DNA of 64,000 bases. Source: Sindora glabra (lineage: Eukaryota; Streptophyta; Magnoliopsida; Fabales; Fabaceae). The notes under the pieces were generated by a model. That model was not told the origin of the DNA, ran no database searches, and was given only the letters and a program-made list of their open reading frames with translations. A program made the translations under genes and the position numbers. This document shows, in pieces, positions 35,100 through 46,621 of this stretch. Position 1 is the stretch's first letter; each line of letters opens with the position of its first letter. The stretch is from contig CM035234.1 of assembly GCA_020226215.1 (NCBI GenBank), positions 12,118,713 through 12,182,712 of the forward strand, given 5' to 3'.

Positions 35100-36080
35100 C
35101 TTTCTCTCCTTTTTTATTTTAAAAAAATTCTTAGGAAAATGATCTTTCCTTACTGGAAAAATTTAGAAATGAAAGGAATTGCCATAAGACTATTTTTTCT
35201 AAAAATAAACAAAAAATAATTTTGCATATAATTGGTAGCTTTTTTATTGAAAATGTCTTTAAAAATCATTTTCTTAACAAATTGGTCATTTAATAACCAA
35301 CTTTCTTGAGAAAAAGACTAATACATAATGTTCTAAATAATGTGATCAATATAATATGACCAAATTGTTATAAAAGCAATTTTCTAGAGAAACAATCATT
35401 AATTTGTCAAAAATGCTTCTAAAGATCATTTTCTCATGAAAATGATCATTTAAAAATGACTTTTCATGAGAAAAGATTGATTTATGATTTTCTAACCTGA
35501 ATGATGAATGTTAATTTTTTTAGTAAAAAAATAAATTTTAGCTTAAAGACGAGGTAATTTTTACATCTCACACAATCAATATTTTTTGAAAAAATGACCA
35601 ATTCCTAAGCGATTTTCTTGAGAAATTACCAATCATGTAAATATTAATCTCATCTAAAAGCCTTTCTAGTATTTATTTTTTAGCCTTTTTCAAATGAAAT
35701 ATTTTTTTTGTAAATAATCATTTTACAAATAGATCTTAAAATGCAAATTGAAACTAGCAAGATATAGATTCACAAATATTTCAATAAAAACAAAATAAAA
35801 ACTTACTAAAGATAAATCTAGTTTCCTAAAAATTAATTAATTATAATTTTTAAAGAACAATAATCAAAGTTTATTGATCAATTTTTCATGAAAATTAACT
35901 TACTACAACTTTATTGACTGAAAAAAACACTTGAATATTATTGATTTACTTTCCAAGGAAATTAATCAAAAGTAACTTTCCTAAAAAAGCAACCAAAGAT
36001 CATTGATCTATTTCCTAGGAAAAGTAATGTAGATAATTTTTCCTAAGAAAATAACCGGAGATCCTTAGAAATTCATAGCT
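35100..36080. repeat. Dispersed short palindromes (TTTTCNNGAAAA / TTTCCTNGGAAA)
   Basis: Ten or more related palindromic strings occur, including ttcttgagaaa, tttctagagaaa, tttctcatgaaaatgatc, ttttcatgagaaaa, ttttcatgaaaa, tttccaaggaaat, tttcctaggaaaa and ttttcctaagaaaat. Many are next to 'atgatca' or 'taatcaa' text, as if one unit of about 40-60 bases had been duplicated and had drifted. The block lies upstream of the gypsy gag, where that element's leader or LTR would be. Confidence 0.55.
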
Positions 36081-36099
36081 ATCTCAAAAAATAATAAAA

Positions 36100-38684
36100 A
36101 ATTCAAAAAAGATAAAAATAATGGATAAAACTATAGATGGTGCCAAAGTGATAATAGATTTTATCAGGGATAGTCATGGTTAGTAGTGATTGGTTGAATG
36201 TGGCAGCAACATGATCATTGAGAAGGATGACCTATAAACAAGTCTTTATGATATATAACATTGAAGACCTTCTAATGCTCGAGTTAGAGAGAGAATAGTA
36301 AAGCAATCTAAAAAGATTGATTAGAGTTTAAGAGAACATATATGATCCCTTTTATAATGGTTATTTTAAAAGTCTTTGAATAAGGTAGACCAGTCATTTC
36401 ACCTAATGGTTGACTGATCATTACACGATGAAAAGTTATTTTAAAATATATTAGATGTCAGCTTAGATTATCGGTCACAAATGTTGTCACATGCTAATGA
36501 TCAATTGATCATCCCAACACCATTTAATAGACGACGCCTTAATAGTTTGACCTGATTAGGTAAATGTTTATTGGGTTAACCACTTTTTAGTTAGCTTATC
36601 ATAATGCCATAGATTGTAATCTTTTCTTAATGACTAGTGCTGGTCTAATTGGTCTAATATTTTAGTAGTCATCTATAGTAGGTATGAAAAAAATCATTCA
36701 TGGTAAGAAAACATAGTCAAATGTAATAACCATTATAGAACATTAAGCAAGGGTACTAACTTGGATTATGATTTTAGTACATTTATAGTAAGGAAACATA
36801 GTCACATATAATCACTGTATAGAATAAAAATAAATTCCTTTTATCACTAAGTAGGTGAAAATAGTTTTCAAAGTGTACAACTATATGATAAAATGCCTTA
36901 TATATGCTAGATAGAGTAAGAAGGCATATGGTTAGTGCTTTGTGTGTGTGAAGTTTGGATAGAGGTACCAAACAAATTTTCAAAATGCTTAACTTCCTAT
37001 AGCTTGTGAAAATTAAATACATAATATAGTAAGTCAAGTATTTTGAAAATATATAAATAAACAAAACTCTACATGAGTTTAATTAATTGATGTGTTATGG
37101 TTACCATATATGTTTGTCTTAAAATAGTTCATGAAAGGGTAAGGTGAGATACCATAATTATTTACTACTATATACCAATAAATTAAACTAAATTTGTAAC
37201 TTATGTGATTTTTTGAATTAGTAAGCAGACTATTTGATAAAGTCATCGAAATAAATTTGAATCCATAAACAAGTCTATAAAAAATATAACCTAGGATCCA
37301 CAAAATACAAATTCATTTAAATGTAGAACTAAATTGTCTTGTTTGCTAGGTCTATAGTTCACGCAAAACTAACCAAATAGGTCCACACTTTTTTTATTTA
37401 TATTTCTACCTTTAAACTAAATTAATACACAATACATTTATTTATCCAACTAATCCAATGCTCATTTTTAAAACTTAATTATTTATTTTTAACTCAACTT
37501 AACTTAAATAAATTATTTCTAAGTGAAAATTTTTATTTTTAAATGAATAATTTCAAAGTTAATAATTTTTATTATAGTTTATTTAATTTAAAATTATTTA
37601 TTTGGATTAATAATGCATTGAATGTGTGATGTTTGGATTTACAATTGTTATTTTAAATTTAAAAATTATTTTAAAAGTCATAAAATTATTTTTGAAAAAA
37701 AATTGAGGACCTACTCCACAAGGTTGTAGTCCATAAATGTGTTAGGACTCAAACTCCTATTTAAGAAGTTTGCAATTTTCATAAATCAAACCCAATTTAG
37801 TTTATTTATGGCTAATCCACACGGACTAGACAAATTTGTTTAATAGTTATATTACCCAACCTATAAGCCTTTAAAAGCCTACTTTATTTTCAATTAACAT
37901 AACCTAATTTATTTATAAAATATAATAAATTTAAGCTAAACTTTTAGTTCATTTTACAAAATAAGCATGGTTATATTATTTAAAACCTAGCCTAATAACC
38001 TATTAGGCTAACCTGATATATGATATTTAGAAAAATATTTTATTAGTATCCTAAAAAATGTATAAAATTTTTAACATATTATTATTCTCTCAATTTTAAT
38101 TTATATTATAATTATTTAAATGATTAATTTAAAATTATTATTATGATATTTATATTTATTTCACGATCAAATGAGTTTGAATGAAACCAAACTTTGAACT
38201 TTATATTTTTAATTAGTCAAGAGTTGTCTAAATTAAAATATCATTATTAATTTAAACTTAATCAACTTTTTATATTAGTTGTATTATGTTTAATAATATT
38301 AAAACTTAATTTAAACTAATTTAATTCTACTTTTAATAGTATTTTTAAATAATATTCACTAATTATTAATAGACCTATATAGATTAACAGGTTAGATTAG
38401 ACTTTAAAAAAGTTATGCATGAATAAGTCATGCTAAATATTAAACTTAAGATAGGCTTATAAGTTGATTTTTTTAAAACAAACCTGAACAAAGCCTCACT
38501 TAGTTCAATCTACTTCCAATCTTAGTTGATATATATGTTTGTCTTAACATAGTTCATAGTAACATTATTGCCTTTCATTTATTTGACAAAATATTAGTAT
38601 TTATCATTTTTCCTTTTACCTACTTCCATAATCTTTGTTATGTTAGATGATATTCAACAATGACAATGCGAAATGCAATGAATT
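36100..38684. other. Gene-free; possible old gypsy LTR and MITE-like sequence
   Basis: About 36110-36600 is richer in G and C, contains a tataa string near 36353, and lies where the 5' LTR of the minus-strand gypsy element would be; this is inference only. At 37856-38472 the ends AACCTATAAGCCTTTAAAA and, inverted, AACTTATAAGCCTATCTTA roughly match, suggesting a MITE-like unit of about 600 bp. Short frames at 36783-37303 have no recognisable product. Confidence 0.35.
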
Positions 38685-38971
38685 TGTGAAAATTTGATAG
38701 GAAAAAACTTTACCATTCTCATTAACTCTTTAATTTTATATACAGATTACAACAATATGATTTATGTCAATTAGATATACACCTTAAAATAGATAGGAAA
38801 GAAGATATACATCATATCCCTAAAACATAAGAAAGAAATCATCTTAAATATAGAAATAAGACATATCCTAAAATATAGGAAAGAAATCATCTTAAATATA
38901 GAAAGAAGATATACATCATACCTCTAAAATATAGGAAAGAAATCATCCTAAATATGTACATAATCCTAACA
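38685..38971 (-). repeat. Copia 3' LTR (left copy), three internal tandem units
   Basis: 287 bases, starting TGTTAGGATT on the sense strand. A unit of about 55 bases (ATAGGAAAGAAATCATC.TAAATATAGAAA, then GATATACATCATA) is present about three times, against two in the right LTR, which accounts for the 56-base length difference. Confidence 0.85.
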
Positions 38972-39009
38972 CCCCTTTAAGTTGGAGCATGAAGATGATA
39001 AACACCCAA

Positions 39010-40320
39010 CTTGGAAATAAGAGTGTCAAACTATCGTTTGCTTCACACCTTTATAAGAATGTTAGCTAGTTGTGTGGAAGTGTGGATATATATGGGTTTA
39101 ATATTACCCTTGGTGATTTCGTCCTTCATAAAATGACAATCAATCTCAATGTGTTTTGTACATTCATGGAACACTAGGTTATTGGCAATGTGAAAGGCAA
39201 ATTAACTGTCACAGTAGAGCCACATTGGACATAAATGATCAACGTCAAGAGAAGATAGTAATCCTTTTAACCACTTTAGCTCACAAGTAGTAATGGCTAT
39301 AGAATGATACTCAGTTTCAGCAGAAGATCAAAAAACTGTGGACTACTTTTTAGTCTTCCAAGAAATAAGTGAGTTTCTTAACATTACAAAATAAGCTATT
39401 AAAGACCATTGAATAAGAGGACAACTAGCCCAGTTAGCATCACAAAATCCATACAAGCACAAGTCACAATCAGCACGTAATAAAATTTTCTGGCTTGGAT
39501 TACCTTTCAAGTACCTAATGACACGTAATGTTGTATCCTAATGCTCCAGTTTCGGATTTTGCATGAATTATGCTAAGATGTGAACATAATAAGATAACTC
39601 AGTATGTGTAATGATCAAATAAATGAGATGCCCAATAAGACATCTATATCTAGTTAGGTTTTGTAAATTTACTCCCTTAGCAAGCGTTAATTGATGATTC
39701 CGCTCAATGGGAATTGTCACTGGCTTTACTCCAAATAACCCACACTCAAATATTAGATTTAGTGCATACTTCCATTGAGATAGAAAAATACTAGTAACAT
39801 TTTGCACCACCTCGATGCTTAGAAAATATTTCAAATTCATGAGATCTTTCATGTAAAAACAATGACCAAGATAAACCTTGAATCTTTGTATGGTAATGCT
39901 ATTGTTTTCAGAAATAACAATGTCATTAACATAAATCAAGACATTTAGTTCCATGCCATGAACATGTTATGTGAAAAGAAAGTAATCTAAATACGATTAT
40001 TGGAAACCATAAGCTTTCAAATCTTCAGATAATTTAGTAAACCAGTACCTAGGAGCTTGTTTCAAGTGGTATAAAGATTTACAGAGTTGACACACCTTAC
40101 TAGGAGATTAAGCTGCATAGCCAGGGGCAGTTTCATATACACCTCTTCTTCCAAGTCCTCATACAAGAAAGTATTTTGAACATCCATTTGATGTAGTTCA
40201 AAATTCTTGACAACTGCAACATCTAAAAAGGTTTGGATTATCACCAATTTTTTTGTGAGAACAAAAATCTCATTATAGTTAATGCCTTTGACCTGTCTGT
40301 TGCCATGAATCACCATCCTT
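39010..40320 (-). pseudogene. Copia reverse transcriptase and RNase H remnant
   Basis: The reverse transcriptase covers 40316 to about 39568: GNRQVKGINYNEIF, FELHQMDVQNTFLYEDLEEEVYM, then YVNDIVIS at the catalytic site, where copia elements normally have YVDD. So one catalytic aspartate is Asn. RNase H continues to about 39010 with DANWASCPL, NSLISWKTKK, SSAETEYHSIA and TKHIEIDCHF, interrupted by stops. Enzymatic activity is not expected. Confidence 0.85.
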
Positions 40321-41527
40321 ACTTTGTACCATTCAATGGTTCCATCTGAATTATATTTAATTTTATATATTTATTTGCATCCTATCACTTTATTGCCTAG
40401 TGGTAGATTTTCAATCGCCCACATACCATTGTCCTCTAGAGCTCGAATTTCTTCTTTCATAGTATCTCTCCATTTCATATCTTTTACAGCCTCGGTAAAT
40501 GAGGTTGGCTTATATCCTACAGTAATAGTTATAAAAAACTCTTAATGTTTCACAAAAAATTTGTTATAGTTAACAAAGTGTGCAATTGGATAATATGTAC
40601 ATGAGGACTTTGAATGGAGAGATAAACTAACTGAGGGGATTACACAGACAGTGTAGGTGATATAATCTTTTAGGTGCGAAGAAGACTTCTTAACCCGATG
40701 TCCGCAACCAAAAAGATCAATTTGTTAAGGGACAACATTCTCGACTTGCTCTTCTTATTCCATATTCTTAATTTGCTGCTACACATCATTCACTTCTCCA
40801 AAATTTTCCTTTCCCTTGCTATCATTTCCCAATAGTATATTTGAAAAGCTCAAGTCACTCTCACTGACACTTACTTCATTTTGCATAGTATTCTCTTTAT
40901 CATTATTATCACCTAAATCAAGTGATAACACCAATCCACCTATTTGTTTTTCACTCATCACACTAATGTCATCAAAAGAAAAATTTTTTCCATAAATTTC
41001 ACATCCTGAGAAACAAAATATTTTTCATTTTCAATATCGTATAATTCTCATCATTTTTTCCTATAGGAGTATCCCATAAAAATACACTTTCGACTTCGAC
41101 TAGTAAATTTATCACCTCCTCTATCATCATTATGAGCATAGCACAAGCAACCAAATGTTTAAATATACATATACGATGGCTTTGCACCAAACAATATTTC
41201 ATAAGGTGTTTTCCTATCGAGAAGAGTAGAAAGTGTTCGATTAATTAAATATCCTATAGTAAGTATACATTATCCTCAAAATTTCATAAGCAAATTAGCC
41301 TAAAACTTTAATGCCCTCACCATATTTAAAATATGATGATGTTTCCTCTATACCCTTCCATTCTGTTAAAGTGTATAATGAATTGAGGTTTAGTGCAAAA
41401 AACCATTTTCTTGAAAATAATTTTTCAGACTTTGAAATTCTGTACCATTATCACTTCTCACAATCCTAATTTGTTTATTAAATTGTCTTTGGACCATGGC
41501 AAAATAATTTTTAATAATTTGAGGAGC

Positions 41528-41911
41528 TTAATCTTTTGTTTTCAATAAGTACATCCATACTGCACGTAAACAATCATCTACTATGGTTAGGAAATAAATA
41601 GCACCACAAGAAGCAAGAGTTCTATACGCTCCCCATAAATCACAATAGATTAAATCAAAACAATTATTTGCATTATTCTCACTTAATAAAAACGTCTTTT
41701 TTATTTGTTTAGCCCTAAAACAAATATCACAAGACTTAAGTCCACTAACAACTTCTTTCTTATCAATATCAAGAAGCATACTAACTATTTTAGTGGCTGA
41801 TTGTCCCATTCTTTTATGCCACAACTCATAAGATCTAACACCATTTACTTTGTACGCACGAACTGATGTCACCTCATAAAGAAGATAAAGCCTCTCAATC
41901 AGTTCATCCAC
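41528..41911 (-). pseudogene. Copia pre-integrase and integrase start
   Basis: The frame reads ELWHKRMGQSATKIVSML, then CDICFRAKQ (the H..H..C..C zinc site of the pre-integrase domain), then FDLIYCDLWGAYRT with the first integrase catalytic Asp in DLWG, and ending YFLTIVDDCLRAVWMYLLK with the second. The remainder of the core continues beyond 41528 in broken frames to about 41200. Confidence 0.85.
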
Positions 41912-42135
41912 TCCAATCAGTGTCCTCGAAACACGGTCCTATATTTCATACACTTTATTAGTAAACTGAATAATGCAATTAACATTGTGCAATAGTTAAG
42001 AAATTGAAATCAAGTTTTAATTTAATTTAGGAACAAATAAAACATGTTTGAGTATAAGTTTATCCCCTAAAAATTATTGTTCCCTTTTTTGTTGTACAAG
42101 TATTTATGCCATTAGGCATTTTAACAAGGCAAAGT

Positions 42136-42415
42136 TTAATATCTCACAAAATCTATTAGGCACGTAAGAGTGCCAGTCATGTGATGTGAAGCACCTGTGT
42201 CAATGATCCATAAGAAAAGTGAGTCCTTACCAATTTGTCTCACATTTTTCCTAATAATAAACCTTAACTTTCTTTTTGGCCTCAACGAGCCTTGGACTGC
42301 ATGAGCCCATTCTTCATAATTCTTACCACTCAATTGCACCTGAGTAATAAGATTTCCTAGATTATCACTTGAATACAGATCATAAGGAGAGATCTATTTC
42401 TTTGACTGTAACCTA
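42136..42415 (-). pseudogene. Copia gag N-terminus joined to protease motif
   Basis: One frame contains LSGKNYEEWAHAVQGSLRPK, the start of the UBN2-type copia gag domain, and only about 20 residues later WIIDTGASHHMTG, the aspartic protease site. Intact copia elements have some 200 residues of gag, including a CCHC knuckle, in between. The middle has been deleted in frame, so capsid formation would be lost. Confidence 0.85.
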
Positions 42416-42492
42416 CCTCTAGTTCCGCTTTCACTTTTAGTCTCTACCATAGTGAAGATCAACGGTTCTCAAGGCCAAGCTTTGATACCATT

Positions 42493-42723
42493 TGGGAATT
42501 TAATAGGAAAAAGCTCTACCATTCTCATTTAATCTTATATACAAATTACAACAACGTAATTTATGTCAATCATATATACACCTTTAAAATAGATAAGAAA
42601 TAAGATATACATCGTATCAATAAAATATAGGAAAGAAATCATTCTAAATATAGAAAGAAGATATACATCATATCCTTAAAATATAAGAAAGAAATCATCC
42701 TCAATATGTACACAATGCTAATA
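42493..42723 (-). repeat. Copia 5' LTR (right copy)
   Basis: 231 bases. The outer end is mutated to TATTAG (left copy TGTTAG) and the inner end is TTCCCA next to the PBS. Two of the internal units of about 55 bases are present. Divergence from the left LTR is clearly larger than in the 57.8-63.4 kb element. Confidence 0.85.
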
Positions 42724-42728
42724 GAATT

Positions 42729-44109
42729 GAATATTTTATCTAAAAAATTTGGTATAATTATAAACAATTGATAATCTTGTCCTATTATCCCTTTTTTTTT
42801 AAGTTGACATTCCTTTATGCTTACAATGTATCATTCTAGCTAACTAATTTACATATTTACATCATTTTTATTGTCGATGGATTATCGAATTATTATTGTT
42901 AAACCATTTTTCCTTCATTTTTTGAACTAACTAATATCATTCTTCATAGGTAAATTCAAATTGAATAAAAGTTGTCCAAGGGCAACAAGTATATATGTCC
43001 AAATTTTAAATCTTTATTCATGAATTAATTCATAATAATATCCATCATTATTATTAATCAAGGATTAAATTATAATTACCAATTATAATTAATTATTTAC
43101 ATATACTCAAAAGATATTTTTTATTTACGAATATTAATATTTGATTTAAAAGAAAGAAAATTGTACATTACTCCAAAATTACAAACACTTTTTAATTTAA
43201 GTGTAGTTAATAAGAGCATCATATCCTTTAGATTTATTTATTTTTTAATTAATGATTAGTGATTTCACCTTTAAATCTAGAGTGAAAGAATAATACCAAG
43301 CTTATCTAAAAGCTATTACCATATGGTTTTCAATTTGACTACAAAATTTTTACATAAAAATATTAAAGGAACAAAACAATTTTATAATGTCCAAAGTAAA
43401 ATTTAAGATAAAAATTTTACTAATATGATAAATCTTCAATTATTTAATAGATAAGTTAAAATTGAATAGGATAAAATTAAAATTTTATGAAATATAATAC
43501 ATTTTTCAAACTTTTAAGATTTAAAATTAAATATTCAAATGATTTTCATAAAAGGTTTACAAAAATCCAAGGTTTAACCATGCTCGCTTTAAATGCTTCA
43601 TAGTTAAATTTAATTAAATTACATTGATTCCATTCAAGTCATTTTATAATTTAAAATTTGATAGATTATACTAGATAAAAACTAAATTGTAAATTATTAA
43701 CTCCTAAGAATTAGTGTGTAAATAACATTTATATTTAAATAAAGTCATAATAACAAATTATCTTACTTCTAAGATTTTTATCAAAAAATTTATAAAACTA
43801 AAAGAATATAATCATTATAAATGTTGAATTTATTAATATTGAAAAATGGATGACAAAGAGTTAATGTTTATAAATATATTATACTTTGCAAATTATTTAT
43901 CTATATAGTTGTAGCCATGATCTAGTTTAAAATAAATCAAATGAATATATTCCTAAAAATTTAAAGCATTGGATGAATTTTTTTTAAATACCAAAATTAT
44001 AAGCTATGAATTGTTTATCAAATGATAAATTAAAACTATTTAATTCTTAAATTATTTTCCTGACTTCCCCAAACCTCAATTAAAATCAAACTTTTTATTT
44101 AATTTATTA
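42729..44109. other. AT-rich spacer, nothing recognised
   Basis: No coding similarity on either strand. Confidence 0.5.
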
Positions 44110-46621
44110 AATTGATAAAAAAAAATTTTAGGTCTTCAATTCCTAAGGAGTCAAGTCCTTCAATCAACATTTGTAAACTCTTAATTGCAACATCATAATG
44201 TTTTGTGGACAATACATCTCTTTTTGAAAAATCTAAGGTATAAACCATGACACTAATAAATAATAAAGTGGTTGAAAGCATATTACTTTTGCTCTCAAAT
44301 TCTTCACTTAAAACTCCATCAAAATTTTCCTTATTTGCATCCTTTATTTATTGGTATGAAATAAAATGAGAAGACAATACATGTATATTTTTCTTTAAGA
44401 ATACTATAAACACGTGTTTGTAAAGGATACTTAAAAATTTATACACGTGGCAACTACATGTTTTTTCCTTTGATAAAAAATGCAGTGTCACATGGTAATT
44501 AGGTTTTTTTTTTAATTAATTTCATGAATGTTATATGTGTACACCCTTAACATATTTTAACTCTCTTTGCAACAAAATTTTGAGAGCTCACTAATACATT
44601 TTGAAGCACTTTAAACATTTTTCTTATATAATTTTGTGAAGCTTTTTCTTTTATAAGATATAAAGTTTAAAAACTCAGCTTTACATTTAATGTTTAGAAG
44701 TTTTTTTTTCTCACTCCTTGTTATAACATGCATTAAACACCTTTTCATATTGGACTATAAACTTACTTAATAGAGTAGAGGAATTCAAAAAGTCCTTAAA
44801 AATTTATTCATGCTTTTACTTCTTTGAGTTGTAGACATGCTAACATAAAAAATAGATGGCATACAAATTGGAACCCACATTTCATAAATGGAATATAGTC
44901 TCTTTAACCATTAGTTATCTTGTAACTCATACTTATCTATCAATGCTTCCTAGTCAAATTCAAAGTTACTTGTAGTGATTAATTCATGTATACATTTGTA
45001 AAATTGGTTCTTAACATCATCAAATTCATGATAAACATGGTTTAAATACTCTGGGTTTTTTTTAATATGTTATATATAGTAATGAGGAGTAATTATTGGC
45101 AAAAACTTTGTAACAATATTAGTAATTCTAGCATCTTAGTTTGTGATAATAGTTTTTGGATGACATCCAAACATGGCTTCCAACCAAGTGTTCAATAATT
45201 ATACAAAGGTTTCTTCCATCTCATCCCATAGTAAAGCATAACAAAAAAGAATAGATTGTTAATAGTGATTAATTCTTATGAAAGGAATAAATGATATTTT
45301 ATATCTATTTGTTAAGTATGTTGGATCAAATGTGACCATATCCCTAAAATATTTATATGCCGTTCTAGACCTAACATCTATTCAAAAGTAATTTGCTAAT
45401 TAACCTTCTACATCCATTTGAATTGCATAAAAGAATGCAAAACTTTTTATTAACATTTCTTAAAGTACGATAATATTAATATTGCATTTCATTTCTCTAA
45501 TTACCCTTACCTCTTCCTACTTAAATAGTTCAAAATATCTTGTTGACTAAGCCAAATATTATCAATACTACCACAATCTGTAAATAAAATTGATAAAATC
45601 CTACTTGGGCAAACATAAGACTCATCAAGCACATTAATAAGTTTTTTTTTTTGCATATTATTCATCTTTTTGTATACTAGAAGAAACTTACCTGAAGAAT
45701 CAAGAATGTGATTATGGTCTTTCATAAATCTAGAAATAACCTATTTATCATTGCCTTGCATACTATTCTTGTCTTATTGAGTGGCATATTTTTCCTATCC
45801 TTCCTTTCTAAATATTTTTTAGCTCAAAAACCCTTCTTAGAACAAATAACTTCTTGACCAATTATAACACCATTTATTCTTGATTTTCTAATTAGATTCC
45901 TACATAAACTAAAGCCTTTTTTTTAATGGTGTACATTGTATAGTATCTTATTGCATCTTCTTTTAACTTGAACTCCATTCCTTTATAAGACTTTACTTTA
46001 TCTATATTTGATGATAGGTGTTTTATTTCAAAATTTCCTTCTACTTCAATATTTAATAGCTCATTCTCTTCTTCGTGGATGGTTGTATGAAGATCACTAC
46101 CAAGTATATATGTTATATCACATTAATAAGTTTTTTTTTGCATTTTATTCATTTTTTTTGTATACTCGAAGAAACTTACTCGAAGAATCAAGAATGTGAT
46201 TGTGGTCTTTCATAAATCTAGAAATAACCCATTTATCATCGCCTTTCTTTGATACATATATCATTGCCTTGCATACTATTCTTGTCTTATTGAGTGGCAT
46301 ATTTTTCCTATCCTTCCTTTCTAAATATTTTTTAGCTTAAAAAGCCTCCTTAGATCAAATAACTTCTTAACTAATTACAACACTGTTTATTCTAATTAGA
46401 TTTCTATGTAAACTAAAGCTTTTTTTTTTAATGGTGTACATTGTATAGTATCTTATTGCATCTTCTTTTAACTTGAACTCTATTCCTTCATGAGATTTTA
46501 CTTTATCTATATTTGATGACAGGTGTTCTTTTTCAAAATTTCCTTCTACTTCAATATTTAATAGCTCATTCTCTTCTTCATGGATGGTTGTATAAAGATC
46601 ATTACCAAGTATATATGTCAT
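44110..46621 (-). pseudogene. FAR1-related (FRS) transposase-derived gene, decayed
   Basis: FAR1/FHY3-related proteins are plant transcription factors domesticated from MULE transposases. On the minus strand, 46621-46367 starts the protein and includes GIEFKLKEDAIRYYTMY, the start of the FAR1 DNA-binding domain. The domain continues through KYLERKDRK and 45725-45507, with MKDHNHIL giving its paired histidines. MULE-type sequence follows from about 45440 to 45080 (RSRTAYKYF, FDPTYLTNRY, ETFV, TWLEAMFG). The C-terminal FRS segment is seen at about 44880-44560 (RSKSMNKF, YIRKMFKVLQ) and possibly 44281-44099. Stops and frameshifts occur throughout. The N-terminal segment is present twice. Confidence 0.75.
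45632..46621. repeat. Tandem duplication of about 490 bp inside the FRS pseudogene
   Basis: Units 45632-46120 and 46121-46621 both begin CATTAATAAGTTTTTTTT and share long runs such as GAATCAAGAATGTGATT and TTCATAAATCTAGAAATAAC. They also share TCTTATTGAGTGGCATATTT and TTCCTTCTACTTCAATATTT. A short segment (CGCCTTTCTTTGATACATAT, near 46240) is present only in the second. They cover the FAR1 DNA-binding exon plus its upstream end. Similarity is high, so the duplication is younger than the gene's first decay. Confidence 0.9.

Larger units (their letters stand above)
38680..42728 (-). mobile_element. Ty1/copia retrotransposon, damaged, TSD GAATT
   Basis: The element runs 38685-42723, flanked by GAATT at 38680-38684 and 42724-42728. 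The 5' LTR is the right one (42493-42723) and the 3' LTR the left one (38685-38971). Immediately inside the right LTR, 42479-42490 is complementary to a PBS TGGTATCAAAGC, a variant of the initiator-Met tRNA site. Inside the left LTR, 38972-38985 gives a polypurine-like CCAACTTAAAGGGG on the sense strand. Gag/protease, integrase, reverse transcriptase and RNase H relics follow in copia order, all broken. Confidence 0.92.
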
